From assembly GCA_034433305.1 (NCBI GenBank), contig DAOUAM010000028.1, positions 109,526 through 173,525 of the forward strand: a stretch of 64,000 nucleotides of DNA. The letters are read 5' to 3'. Below the pieces are notes generated by a model. It had not been told where the DNA came from. It did no database searches and saw only the letters and a program-made list of their open reading frames with translations. The translations under genes were made by a program, and so were the position numbers. Positions 22,871 to 30,285 of this stretch are shown here, in pieces. The stretch's first letter is position 1. Every line of letters starts with the position of its first letter. Source of the DNA: DAOUAM01 sp034433305. Lineage in GTDB: Bacteria; Chloroflexota; Dehalococcoidia; Lucifugimonadales; DAOUAM01.

Positions 22871-25159
22871 TCATGCATGGCGCAACTGGCGCAGGACAAG
22901 CCTGAGCTGCCGCAGCCGCTGGCCTGCCTCGGTTACCAGGGCCGGGTCATAGGGGCCCGGGTCGTAGGCCGCGGCCCAGGCGGCCTGGCGCAGCCAGACC
23001 AGGTCACCTTTGGCGCTGTCCAGCCCGGCCTCGGCCGGCTCCGTGTACTCATACAACGTCTGGGAGGGCGAGCGCGTCCCGAGACCGCTGCGCCGCAGCA
23101 GGCGCTCTGCGCGCCTGTATATGGCCAGCACCTCTCTCCTGGCGTCGCCCTGGAGGCAACTGTAGCGGGTTTGCTGGCCGCGCCCTCGGTACAGGTGCCT
23201 GAGCCTCAGGGCCAGGAATACGCCCAAGCCCAGCAGAGCAAGGCTGGAGGCCACGCCCAGCGCGGCCTTCAGCGCTTCTCGCGGCCCGCCGTCCAGCAGA
23301 CGCGACAGTCTCTGGGGCGACGACTGGACGGCCCTGAACACGTCGTCGCCGTAGCGTTGCCTGAAAAGCCCGCCCAGTTGGGACGACTGGCGGACGCCCC
23401 GCCTGCCCAGGGCGGCAGCCTCCGGCCGAGGAGAGCTATCGAAAGGCACCCAGCCAGCGCCGTTGAGGAAGACCTCTGCCCATGCGTGCCTGTCGCTTTC
23501 CTGGACCACGTATGTGCCCGAAAGAGGGTCAAACTGGCCGGGCAGAAAGCCTGTCACCAGCCGCGCGGGAACGCCGGCGGCGCGGGCCAGCAATACCGTC
23601 GCCGTGGCGAAGTCCATACTGGTGCCAGGCGGTTGCTGACGAAGGAACTCCTCGGGGGGCGCGGTAAGCTGCAACTGGTCAATGGCATCGTGGTCGAACT
23701 CATAGTTGCGGTCCAGGTAGGTGACAATGCGCCGCACCCGTTCCAGGTCAGTGAAGGCCCCCTCGGTGACACGCGGGGCAAGGGCGCGGATGACCGGTGC
23801 ATCGGGCGGCAACTGGTGGTAGATGTACTCCAGCCGAGAGCTTGGCGCAGCGTCACGCAGCGCCTCCAGGCTGTAGTCCGGCAGGCCGGAAAGCACGCGG
23901 TAGGTCATGCCACTCTGGCCTTCCGAGGCCACCGTGACCCTCAGAGGCGCATAGCCCGTGTACGGGCCGTCCTCCTGGGACGGCCGCATGAAATATGTCT
24001 GCGGGTACAGGGGCCTTCCAGCCAGGCCGTGGGCCGCCAGGCCATTGGGGCCTCCCAGGTCATAGGCGCCACGAGGTGTCAGCCCGGAGAAGCCCCTGGA
24101 GCGCCACTGACCGCCCTCGAAGCTCTCGAAGACCTGGCCTCTCCAGTAGCTGAGCACCGGGCTTCTGACCTGCATCACCACCGGGTCGTCGCTGGAGCCA
24201 GCCACCTGGACGGCCAGAGGTGTACCAGCCAGGGCACCAGCACTGGACTGGGGCGTTCCGGAAGGCCCCGAAGGGCTTTGTCCTGTCGCCGGCGCGCCAC
24301 CTGGCGCCTGAGTTCCGGGGCCTTGACCTGACGCCGTGGGGCCGCCAGCGCTGCCCTCTGCCTGACCACCGGTGGCCGGAGTCACAGGCAGGGCCGAGGC
24401 CAGCACCTCTTCCAGCACCGATGGACTCTGCACGGGAGCCGTGGTGGACGCACGCATGGGCAGCACTGACGCCACGGCCTCGCGGCCCGGCTCGCCAAAG
24501 TCCGCTGGCAAGAGCAGGAACACCACCGCCGAGACGGCCAGCAGCACGAAAAATACGCCAGACCATAGCCACGCGAAGGCGGCCCGGTTGCGGAACCACT
24601 TGATGTCGGCGCCTCCGGCCTGGTCTGCCAGGGAGGCCATGGCCAGAAAGGCCAGGAATAGGGTGGTGAAGCCCGCCAGAAACACAACGAAGGTGTAGTC
24701 CAGGGCCTGGTAGCTGGCCAGGAACAGTATGACGCCGCTTATGCCGATGCTGGCGTACAGCCCTCCACGGGAGCGAAGCTCAAAGCTGGTGATGCCCTGG
24801 AACAGCAGCATGGAGTAGGCCACCGGCAGCCAGTTGCCGTTGAGCGCTTGTTTGACAATCTTGGGCATCAGCAGGGACAGGGCAATGACGGCCAGGCCGA
24901 CAGCCGCCGAGCGCACCGGCAGGCGCTTGTGTCGCAAGTGCCAGCTAAAGGTGTGGCCGCCGGTGACCAGCATGGCGCCCCCGACCCAAATGCCCGGCGG
25001 CGCTCCCACCCAGCCCAGCGCGGCGGCAACACACCACGCCACGGCCAGCGCGATAAGCCGCAGCGAGAGGCGTTCCTCCACGCGGCTGACCAGCGATCTG
25101 AAGGGGAACTGGAACACCAGCCCCCAGATGAGTCCAATGTTAGCGATGAAGATTTGCAT
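22871..25159 (-). CDS. Membrane transglutaminase-like protein with Ser in place of catalytic Cys
   Basis: About 762 residues from ATG 25159. Architecture of TgpA-like proteins: an N-terminal block of several membrane helices (DUF3488-like), a Pro/Gly/Ala-rich linker (about residues 240-330), an extracytoplasmic transglutaminase core, one membrane helix (ALGVASSLALLGLGVFLAL) and a C-terminal DUF4129-like tail. In the core, His558 (RHAWAEV) and Asp574 (FDSS) are in place, but the catalytic Cys position is Ser514 (PGTSMDFATATVLL; active members have G-x-C). It lies last in a MoxR-DUF58-TGase operon and overlaps the DUF58 gene by 20 bp. TTG or GTG codons further upstream are possible starts. Confidence 0.88.
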   Translation of the reverse strand: MQIFIANIGLIWGLVFQFPFRSLVSRVEERLSLRLIALAVAWCVAAALGWVGAPPGIWVGGAMLVTGGHTFSWHLRHKRLPVRSAAVGLAVIALSLLMPKIVKQALNGNWLPVAYSMLLFQGITSFELRSRGGLYASIGISGVILFLASYQALDYTFVVFLAGFTTLFLAFLAMASLADQAGGADIKWFRNRAAFAWLWSGVFFVLLAVSAVVFLLLPADFGEPGREAVASVLPMRASTTAPVQSPSVLEEVLASALPVTPATGGQAEGSAGGPTASGQGPGTQAPGGAPATGQSPSGPSGTPQSSAGALAGTPLAVQVAGSSDDPVVMQVRSPVLSYWRGQVFESFEGGQWRSRGFSGLTPRGAYDLGGPNGLAAHGLAGRPLYPQTYFMRPSQEDGPYTGYAPLRVTVASEGQSGMTYRVLSGLPDYSLEALRDAAPSSRLEYIYHQLPPDAPVIRALAPRVTEGAFTDLERVRRIVTYLDRNYEFDHDAIDQLQLTAPPEEFLRQQPPGTSMDFATATVLLARAAGVPARLVTGFLPGQFDPLSGTYVVQESDRHAWAEVFLNGAGWVPFDSSPRPEAAALGRRGVRQSSQLGGLFRQRYGDDVFRAVQSSPQRLSRLLDGGPREALKAALGVASSLALLGLGVFLALRLRHLYRGRGQQTRYSCLQGDARREVLAIYRRAERLLRRSGLGTRSPSQTLYEYTEPAEAGLDSAKGDLVWLRQAAWAAAYDPGPYDPALVTEAGQRLRQLRLVLRQLRHA

Positions 25160-26357
25160 GACGACCTGGGCCTGAATGTAGCTGTTCCTCAGAAGAGTCC
25201 GCAAGGCGGGCCAGGGCAGCAGGCACCTGGCCGGGCCAGCACTCCACGGCGCGGATGCCCGCTCTTCGCAGCCGCTCGAGCTGGCCGGCTTCGCCTGCCT
25301 GGCCGGCGAAGCCTCGCAGCAGGACCGCCGTCGGCCTTCCGTGCTGGCCCGCCTTCTCGATGACGGCGTCCACTCCCTGCTCATCGGCTTCCGACACTAT
25401 GGCGAGCAGGTCGGTGGCGGGGGGCGCAGCGGCCAGCAGGTCCGGGAGGCCAGCGCCGGTTGGCCCCAGCAACGCCAGGGACTTGAGCAGCTCCGCCGGT
25501 GTGACAAACTCCTGGTTGACGCCCCCGGCCACCAGCCGGACCGCGCTCATGGCGGTGCAGAGGTGGCTGCCTGTGCTGGCCGCCAGCCGGATGGCATCCT
25601 CAACCTCCTCGCCCGACGACTGCCGCGTGCTGAAGACAATGGCCACGGCCCGGCCTGGGAAGGACTCGAACTCCCGGGTCTGGAGCTGGAAGGACCTGGC
25701 AGTGTTGCGCCAGTGAATGTGCTGCACCGGGTCGCCGTGTATGTACGCCCGGGAGCCTGTCACCTGCTCCCCGACACGTACCTTGACAGCGGCGGAGTCC
25801 GCTTCGCCGGCGCTGCCCGCCAGGCTGAAGCCCGCCATGGGATATACCCTGGGATAGACCAGCAGCTCCAGCGGGGCGCTGATGCGCTTGCGCCGGCGGA
25901 ACAGGCCAAAGGGCATCTCGGCCTGGACCGTGGCCTGCGGCAGCCTGTGGAGGCCCCGACGCCGGAACCTCACTCTGGAGACCGTGGCAATCTGGCTTCC
26001 CCTGCCCAGCCAGGCGATAAAGAGGCGAGAGTGGCTTTCGACCTCTGCCAGGCCCTCCAGGTTGTGCCGGACGACACCAAAGACGCAGGGCAGCCAGCCC
26101 GCATTAGTTACCACTGACTCCAGTTCCACCGCGTCGCCTTCCATGGGGCCAGGCACGCCCTCGTGAGGCTCCCAGCCAAGGACACGGCGGCTGACCTGGA
26201 GCTTGCCGGTGGTCAGCCAGGGCAGGACAGCGGAAAGGATGATAGCCCCCCACAGGACGGCATCGAAGAGCAGGAGCCAGCCCAGCCTGCTCAGGCCGGC
26301 CAGGACAAAAATGGCAGCCGCCAGGGCGATAAGGGATATGCCTTTGAGAGTAACCAT
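25140..26357 (-). CDS. DUF58 family protein (MoxR-associated)
   Basis: 405 residues. Two N-terminal membrane helices (ISLIALAAAIFVLAGL and LLLFDAVLWGAIILSAVLPWL) are followed by a beta-rich region and the DUF58 signature (VGEQVTGSRAYIHGDPVQHIHWRNTARS), then a vWA-like C-terminal domain. Proteins of this family occur with MoxR AAA+ ATPases and transglutaminase-like proteins, as here, and are thought to act in assembly or activation of an envelope or metal-dependent complex. The gene starts 11 bp after the MoxR stop. The client of this set is unknown. Confidence 0.88.
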   Translation of the reverse strand: MVTLKGISLIALAAAIFVLAGLSRLGWLLLFDAVLWGAIILSAVLPWLTTGKLQVSRRVLGWEPHEGVPGPMEGDAVELESVVTNAGWLPCVFGVVRHNLEGLAEVESHSRLFIAWLGRGSQIATVSRVRFRRRGLHRLPQATVQAEMPFGLFRRRKRISAPLELLVYPRVYPMAGFSLAGSAGEADSAAVKVRVGEQVTGSRAYIHGDPVQHIHWRNTARSFQLQTREFESFPGRAVAIVFSTRQSSGEEVEDAIRLAASTGSHLCTAMSAVRLVAGGVNQEFVTPAELLKSLALLGPTGAGLPDLLAAAPPATDLLAIVSEADEQGVDAVIEKAGQHGRPTAVLLRGFAGQAGEAGQLERLRRAGIRAVECWPGQVPAALARLADSSEEQLHSGPGRHANLHR

Positions 26358-26368
26358 CTACAGGGGGC

Positions 26369-27349
26369 CTAGACCGGCACCGGGACGGAGCGGAGGACTT
26401 CCCGCACGACCTCGGCCCTGGTCATGCTAGAGCCAAGGCGCAGCGCTATGCGATGTGGCAAGACCAGCGGAGCAGTGTACTTGACGTCTTCTGGCACCAG
26501 GAAGTCCCTTCCCTCGAAGGCCGCCCATGCCTGGGCGGCATGCAGCAGCAGCACACTACCCCTGGGGCTGACGCCACGCGTCACCAGTGGGTGTTCCCTG
26601 GTGGCGCGTGCGATGTTCACAAGGTACTCCTTGACCGGCAGGGCCACATTCACCCGCTGGACCACCTCCTGCATCGCCAGGACGTCCTCGGTAGTCAGCA
26701 CAGGCGACGCGCCGACTAGGCCATGCTCGGCCCGGGACAGGATTTCTATCTCCTGGTCCGGCGTGGGCAGGCCCATGCTCATGGAGATGAGGAACCGGTC
26801 TAGCTGAGAGTCGGGGAGGGGAAAGACGCCATGGCTCTCGGCCAGGTTCTGGGTAGCTATGACCATGAAGGGCCGGGGCAGCGCATGGACAGCCCCATCG
26901 GCGGTCACCTGGCCCTCGGCCATGGCCTCCAGCAGGGCCGACTGGGTGCGCGGCCCGGTACGGTTGATCTCGTCGGCCAGCAGGATGTTGGCGAAAACAG
27001 GGCCGGGCCTGAACTCGAAGCGGGCCTCCAGCAGATTGAAAATGGACGTGCCCGTGATGTCGCTGGGCAGCAGGTCAGGCGTGCACTGGACACGAGTGAA
27101 CTTGCCCTCGATGGACTGGGCAATGGTCTTGGCCATCAGTGTCTTGCCGACTCCGGGCGTGTCCTCCAGCAGGATGTGCCCGTCTGCCAGCAGGCCCAGC
27201 AGCACCTGACGGACTATCTCTTCGTCACACACCACCACGCGAGAGATGTTGGCGATGAGCGCCTGAAGCTTTTCCTGGAACTGGCGCTGGCCCATCGTCG
27301 GCGCGGGCGCATGGGCTGCCTGGGTCTGCCTGGGCAAAACAGATGTCAT
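26369..27349 (-). CDS. MoxR-family AAA+ ATPase
   Basis: About 326 residues from ATG 27349; AGGAT lies 7 nt upstream. ATG 27295 would remove only a short disordered tail. Walker A is EDTPGVGKTLMAKTIA, where the usual Gly after Glu-Asp-x-Pro is conserved; Walker B is ILLADEINRTGPRTQSALLEAM; sensor 1 is VIATQNLAES; the arginine and sensor-2 region VTRGVSPRGSVLLLHAAQAW follows. MoxR ATPases remodel partners containing vWA/DUF58 domains. It is the first gene of the MoxR-DUF58-TGase operon. It is far from, and not related by position to, the contractile injection system at 44-64 kb. Confidence 0.92.
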   Translation of the reverse strand: MTSVLPRQTQAAHAPAPTMGQRQFQEKLQALIANISRVVVCDEEIVRQVLLGLLADGHILLEDTPGVGKTLMAKTIAQSIEGKFTRVQCTPDLLPSDITGTSIFNLLEARFEFRPGPVFANILLADEINRTGPRTQSALLEAMAEGQVTADGAVHALPRPFMVIATQNLAESHGVFPLPDSQLDRFLISMSMGLPTPDQEIEILSRAEHGLVGASPVLTTEDVLAMQEVVQRVNVALPVKEYLVNIARATREHPLVTRGVSPRGSVLLLHAAQAWAAFEGRDFLVPEDVKYTAPLVLPHRIALRLGSSMTRAEVVREVLRSVPVPV

Positions 27350-27663
27350 TCTCCCTATCCTCAATCTGGCTGCAGGCGACGGCTCCGCCGGACTGGAGAG
27401 AGCCGTGCGGCCTTCTGATAGCATGCCCTCGCACTGTGGCGCAAGCTATTGCTGGCACCATTTGGGCGCGGGTTGCGCCGCCTGCCTCCACAGCCCCCGC
27501 TGGAATACGGGCCACCTGGCGGCCTCGTCCTCGGCGCAGAAGTCCCTGGTGGCCTGCCTGAGCCACGGTAAACCGATGATTCCATACTATCGCTCTGGCA
27601 GCCGCAAGAAACCGAGAACTCACCTGCTTTGATGGAAGCAGGTACCCAGTACTATTGATACAG
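27350..27663. other. Intergenic region
   Basis: A 314-bp gap between two minus-strand genes. Apart from the hairpin at 27622-27643 I see no gene, tRNA or clear promoter; the open frames here are short and out of keeping with their surroundings. Confidence 0.5.
27622..27643 (-). terminator. Hairpin downstream of the copper-protein gene
   Basis: ACCTGCTT (27622-27629) and AAGCAGGT (27636-27643) are perfect 8-bp arms with a 6-nt loop, 21 bp beyond the stop of the minus-strand four-helix gene. No clear T-tract follows, so it is a weak terminator or mRNA-stabilising hairpin. Confidence 0.45.
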
Positions 27664-28083
27664 TCAGAGGTGAAGCGCCACATGGCTGGCCGCTGCAGGC
27701 GAGCACAGCCAGCCCCGGTGGCACCGGCATGCGTCGGCGCAGGCGCGGCAATGCTCATGGTGGTCGGCGTGGGCCTGGCACTCGGCGCCACAGTCGCGGC
27801 AGGCCTGGATGCACGCCTGGAGCACCTTGCTTACCAGCCCCCAGCTTGTATCTGTCTGTCGCGACAGGACACGCGCGGTGGCATTGCAGACGTCGGCGGC
27901 GTCCAGGTTAAGCCGGATGCACCGTCTCAGCATGGGCAGGTTTGGCTCGCTGAGACAGGCGTCGGCGCAGGCGGTGCATGCCTGCTCGGCCTCCATGCAG
28001 GCGTCAATGCACTCAATCAGCAGGCTCTCGTCTATTTCCACCCGGGTGGGATGAGACCTCATCATCGTTTGAACAGGGCTCAC
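27664..28083 (-). CDS. Four-helix-bundle copper-binding protein (Csp/DUF326-like)
   Basis: 139 residues from GTG 28083, with AAAGGAG eight nt upstream. It contains 16 Cys, mostly as CxxxC, CxxC or CxxxxxxC steps on predicted helices (ECIDACMEAEQACTACADAC; QACIQACRDCGAEC; HCRACADACRC), the hallmark of copper-storage proteins that fill a four-helix bundle with Cu(I). A His-rich loop HADHHEHC lies before the last helix. No signal peptide is visible, so it would be cytosolic (Csp3-like). Such proteins are often mis-annotated as ferredoxins. The C-terminus after CRCHRGWLC departs from the usual helix. A Cys-rich miniprotein is encoded just upstream. Confidence 0.82.
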   Translation of the reverse strand: MSPVQTMMRSHPTRVEIDESLLIECIDACMEAEQACTACADACLSEPNLPMLRRCIRLNLDAADVCNATARVLSRQTDTSWGLVSKVLQACIQACRDCGAECQAHADHHEHCRACADACRCHRGWLCSPAAASHVALHL

Positions 28084-28197
28084 TGCTTGTCTCCTTTTCT
28101 AGAGTGTTTCTAGTTGGGCCTGCACAGGGCAGGCAAGGGACCATTCCCACATGCCCTGGGGATGTACTCTGTCATTGGCAGGTTGCCCCAGGCGCGG

Positions 28198-28341
28198 CTA
28201 CGCGCAGGTGCAGCCCGCACCCTCCGCGCACCCGCTGCAACAGTAGCGCTGCCCGTCCTTGGTATAACCCTCGTTGTCCCCGCCATGCCAGTCCGCGTCG
28301 GCAAGGCCACAGCCGGGACATCTTTGCTGCACTATCACCAT
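28198..28341 (-). CDS. 47-residue Cys-rich metallothionein-like protein
   Basis: A small gene: ATG 28341 with GGGGAGG about six nt upstream and TAG 28198-28200. The product has seven Cys in 47 residues arranged CPGC, YCCSGC and GCTC, plus His, Asp and Trp in the middle (ADADWHGGDNEGYTKDGQRY). This pattern resembles short bacterial metallothionein-like or zinc/copper-binding miniproteins. It lies 114 bp upstream of the copper-storage-like gene on the same strand, so both may be expressed together for metal sequestration. The function is inferred from composition and neighbourhood only. Confidence 0.7.
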   Translation of the reverse strand: MVIVQQRCPGCGLADADWHGGDNEGYTKDGQRYCCSGCAEGAGCTCA

Positions 28342-28369
28342 AGCTGACCTCCCCGGCAAGTGCGCCGGC

Positions 28370-29350
28370 CTAGGCCGCGCTCAGTACGCCCACCCGCTGG
28401 AGCCGTGGCAGGACCTCCTGCCGATAAAAGCGGAAGAAGCCCTCCTGGTCCGGGCCGACCTGGTGCACGTACACATGGTCGAAGCCCGCGTCCACGTACT
28501 CTCTGACCCTGGCGACATGCCGCTCCGGGTCAGGCCCGCACACTATGGCCTCTGCAACAGCGCCCTCGCTGACCATGGCCACCGCCTGCTCAAAGTGGCT
28601 GGGAAGAGGCAGCTCAGACCCCAGGGGGCCTTTCAGCGCGCCGTTGGGCCACCACTGGAGGGCGGTGCGTCGCGCCTGGACCTCGCTTTCGGCCCAGCAG
28701 ACCTTCATCTGGCCATAGCGAGGCTTGCCCTCGCCGCCAGCCTCCAGGAAGGCGCGTATGATCTCAGGGTTGGGAGATACCCCAATGAGGCCATCGCCGG
28801 CACGCCCGGCCAGGCTGGCGGACTTCAGACCGCTGCCGGCGACCATAATGGGCGGCGGCTCGGCGGGCAAGGAGTAAATCCGGGCGTTCTCTACCGTGTA
28901 GTAGAGTCCCCAGTAGCTCTGCATGCCGCCCTGCCACAGCACCCGCATGACGTCAATGGCCTCTTCCAGCATGTCGCGACGCACAGCCACGGGAGGCCAG
29001 CGCGTGCCAAGAATGTGCTCGTTCAGGTTTTCGCCCGTGCCCACGCCCAGGAAGAACCGGCCCGGCAGCATGTCCGCCGCCGTTGCCGCGGCCTGCGCGA
29101 CGATGGCGGGGTGCATCCTGACCAGTGGGCAGGTCACACCAGTGCCAATACGCAGCCTTCGGGTGACCTGGGCTATGCCGCCTATAACGCTCCACACAAA
29201 GGGACTCTGGCCCTGGCGCTCCGTCCAGGGGTGGAAGTGGTCGGAAATCACCGCGAAGGTGAAGCCGGCCTCCTCTGCCATCCCGGCAAAGCGCACCAGG
29301 TCAGTGGCGCGGTGCTCCTCGGAGGAAAGCGCATAACCGATCTCGACCAT
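28370..29350 (-). CDS. F420-dependent LLM-class oxidoreductase
   Basis: About 326 residues from ATG 29350 (AAGGA ten nt upstream). It opens VEIGYALSSEEH, then FAVISDHFHPWTERQGQSPF, RIGTGVTCPLVRMHP and FLGVGTGENLNEH, which are the F420- and substrate-contact segments of the F420-dependent glucose-6-phosphate-dehydrogenase-like subgroup of luciferase-like enzymes. The C-terminal barrel part has PPIMVAGSGLKSASLAGRAGDG. Coenzyme F420 dependence is known for this subgroup, but the substrate is often not glucose 6-phosphate. The reading frame extends upstream into another frame's gene, but the protein clearly begins at MVEIGYA. Confidence 0.88.
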   Translation of the reverse strand: MVEIGYALSSEEHRATDLVRFAGMAEEAGFTFAVISDHFHPWTERQGQSPFVWSVIGGIAQVTRRLRIGTGVTCPLVRMHPAIVAQAAATAADMLPGRFFLGVGTGENLNEHILGTRWPPVAVRRDMLEEAIDVMRVLWQGGMQSYWGLYYTVENARIYSLPAEPPPIMVAGSGLKSASLAGRAGDGLIGVSPNPEIIRAFLEAGGEGKPRYGQMKVCWAESEVQARRTALQWWPNGALKGPLGSELPLPSHFEQAVAMVSEGAVAEAIVCGPDPERHVARVREYVDAGFDHVYVHQVGPDQEGFFRFYRQEVLPRLQRVGVLSAA

Positions 29351-29403
29351 GGTTGCCTGTTCCTTCCAGGCTGAGGGCCGGACGGAGCCAGACCTCAGCC
29401 GCG

Positions 29404-29829
29404 CTAGCGGTTTGGAGGCGCGGAACTGATGTCGCCCAGCACAGAGCCAGGCTCCTGCTCCACGGCCAGGTCGCCTATGGACACTATGCCAACGGGCCTG
29501 CCGCCTTCCACGACCGGAAGGCGACGCACAGCCTTCTCGCGCATCAGCAGGAGGGCTTCGCGTACCGTCCCACGGGGCGAAAGGGTCGTCAGATCGCGGC
29601 TGCAAATGTCCGCCAGGCTGGTCTGTCGTGGGTCGCGCCCCTGGGCAACCACCCGTACTACGATGTCCCGGTCGGTAACGATGCCGCACACCTGACCATC
29701 CTCGGTGACTATGACGTCGCCGATGTCAGCGTCGCGCATTGCCCGGGCGGCGTCAGCAGCCGTGGAACTGGACGCCAGGGCGATGGGGTTGGGAGTCATC
29801 ACGTCACGGACCAACTGGACTTGCATCAT
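29404..29829 (-). CDS. Tandem CBS-domain protein
   Basis: 141 residues comprising two CBS motifs and little else: VRDVMTPNPIALASSSTAADA with DVIVTEDGQVCGIVTDRDI (first), and LTTLSPRGTVREALLLM with RRLPVVEGGRPVGIVSIGDLA (second). Such stand-alone pairs bind adenine nucleotides and act as energy or redox sensors for partner proteins. ATG 29829 and ATG 29826 are both possible after GGAGGG. It lies 53 bp upstream of the F420-type oxidoreductase gene on the same strand. The partner is not identified. Confidence 0.9.
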   Translation of the reverse strand: MMQVQLVRDVMTPNPIALASSSTAADAARAMRDADIGDVIVTEDGQVCGIVTDRDIVVRVVAQGRDPRQTSLADICSRDLTTLSPRGTVREALLLMREKAVRRLPVVEGGRPVGIVSIGDLAVEQEPGSVLGDISSAPPNR

Positions 29830-29904
29830 GGCCTGACCCTCCTTGTACTGTCCATCACCTGCCAGCGCGCCCAGGAAGGGGCCGCCAAGCAGACGCGGCT
29901 AGAC

Positions 29905-30084
29905 TTATGAAGCCCTGGTCCCCAGCACGGCAAGCATGCGCTTGTGGTGCAGGTGCCAGACCAGTTCCCGTTCCTGCTGAGGAGAAAGAATTAGACTGCA
30001 TTGAATACAGACGATTTCCCTGGTAGCCAGGTCTTCTCTGACGTACAGGTCGCCCCTGCACCGGGGGCACATTTTGAACCACAC
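29905..30084 (-). CDS. 59-residue zinc-ribbon protein
   Basis: A small gene on the minus strand: GTG 30084 with AGGAGG six nt upstream, stop TAA 29905-29907. The product begins MWFKMCPRCRGDLYVRED and has a second knuckle CIQC (IVCIQCSLIL), forming a four-Cys zinc ribbon, followed by a basic, His-containing helix (WHLHHKRMLAVLG). Similar short ribbons are common regulators or nucleic-acid-binding proteins, but no specific role can be given. The upstream leader carries a 13/15 match to the motif shared by the genes starting at 13576 and 14810. Confidence 0.7.
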   Translation of the reverse strand: MWFKMCPRCRGDLYVREDLATREIVCIQCSLILSPQQERELVWHLHHKRMLAVLGTRAS

Positions 30085-30121
30085 TCTATTGCCTCCTGTC
30101 TGGACAGGAATTTACCCCATC

Positions 30122-30136
30122 AACGCTACTACCCGG
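30122..30136 (-). promoter_or_regulatory. Shared upstream motif, copy 3 (degenerate)
   Basis: The minus-strand sequence CCGGGTAGTAGCGTT matches the motif at 13655 and 14888 at 13 of 15 positions; it is 37 nt upstream of the zinc-ribbon start. The -10-like part is changed, so it is weaker support than the other two. Confidence 0.3.
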
Positions 30137-30259
30137 CCCACAGGAGGCACATCGTCCAAGCTGGTGAGCGCCAGGGTGAATTGTGGCACCAGGCTTCTAG
30201 TCTGGATGGGCTTGGCAATAGCCCGTAAGGGGCCTTGATGAGGACGGCAGTAGCCAGGA

Positions 30260-30276
30260 CCTACGTGCCACGTAGG
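30260..30276. terminator. Palindrome downstream of nhaA
   Basis: CCTACGTG and CACGTAGG are perfect 8-bp arms separated by one base, about 10 bp past the minus-strand nhaA stop. A second palindrome, GGACTAGTCC (30283-30292), overlaps the stop codon itself. There is no T-tract, so the role as terminator is uncertain. Confidence 0.4.
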
Positions 30277-30285
30277 CGGTGTGGA

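Noticed and set aside
26369..27349. MoxR ATPase as the missing AAA+ component of the injection system
   Set aside because: It is the first gene of a separate MoxR-DUF58-transglutaminase operon 17 kb away, on the opposite strand, and belongs to the MoxR family rather than to the tail-associated ATPases.
27664..27720. Frameshift at the 3' end of the copper-protein gene
   Set aside because: The tail differs from the usual helix, but no alternative frame restores a clear family ending, so I left the gene intact.
28110..28310. A 66-codon minus-strand frame between the F420 enzyme and the copper protein
   Set aside because: The overlapping frame 28198-28341 has a better ribosome site and a coherent Cys-rich product; this one is its shadow.
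29855..30082. A 75-codon minus-strand frame
   Set aside because: The frame starting at GTG 30084 has a consensus ribosome site and a zinc ribbon; the longer one is out of register with it.
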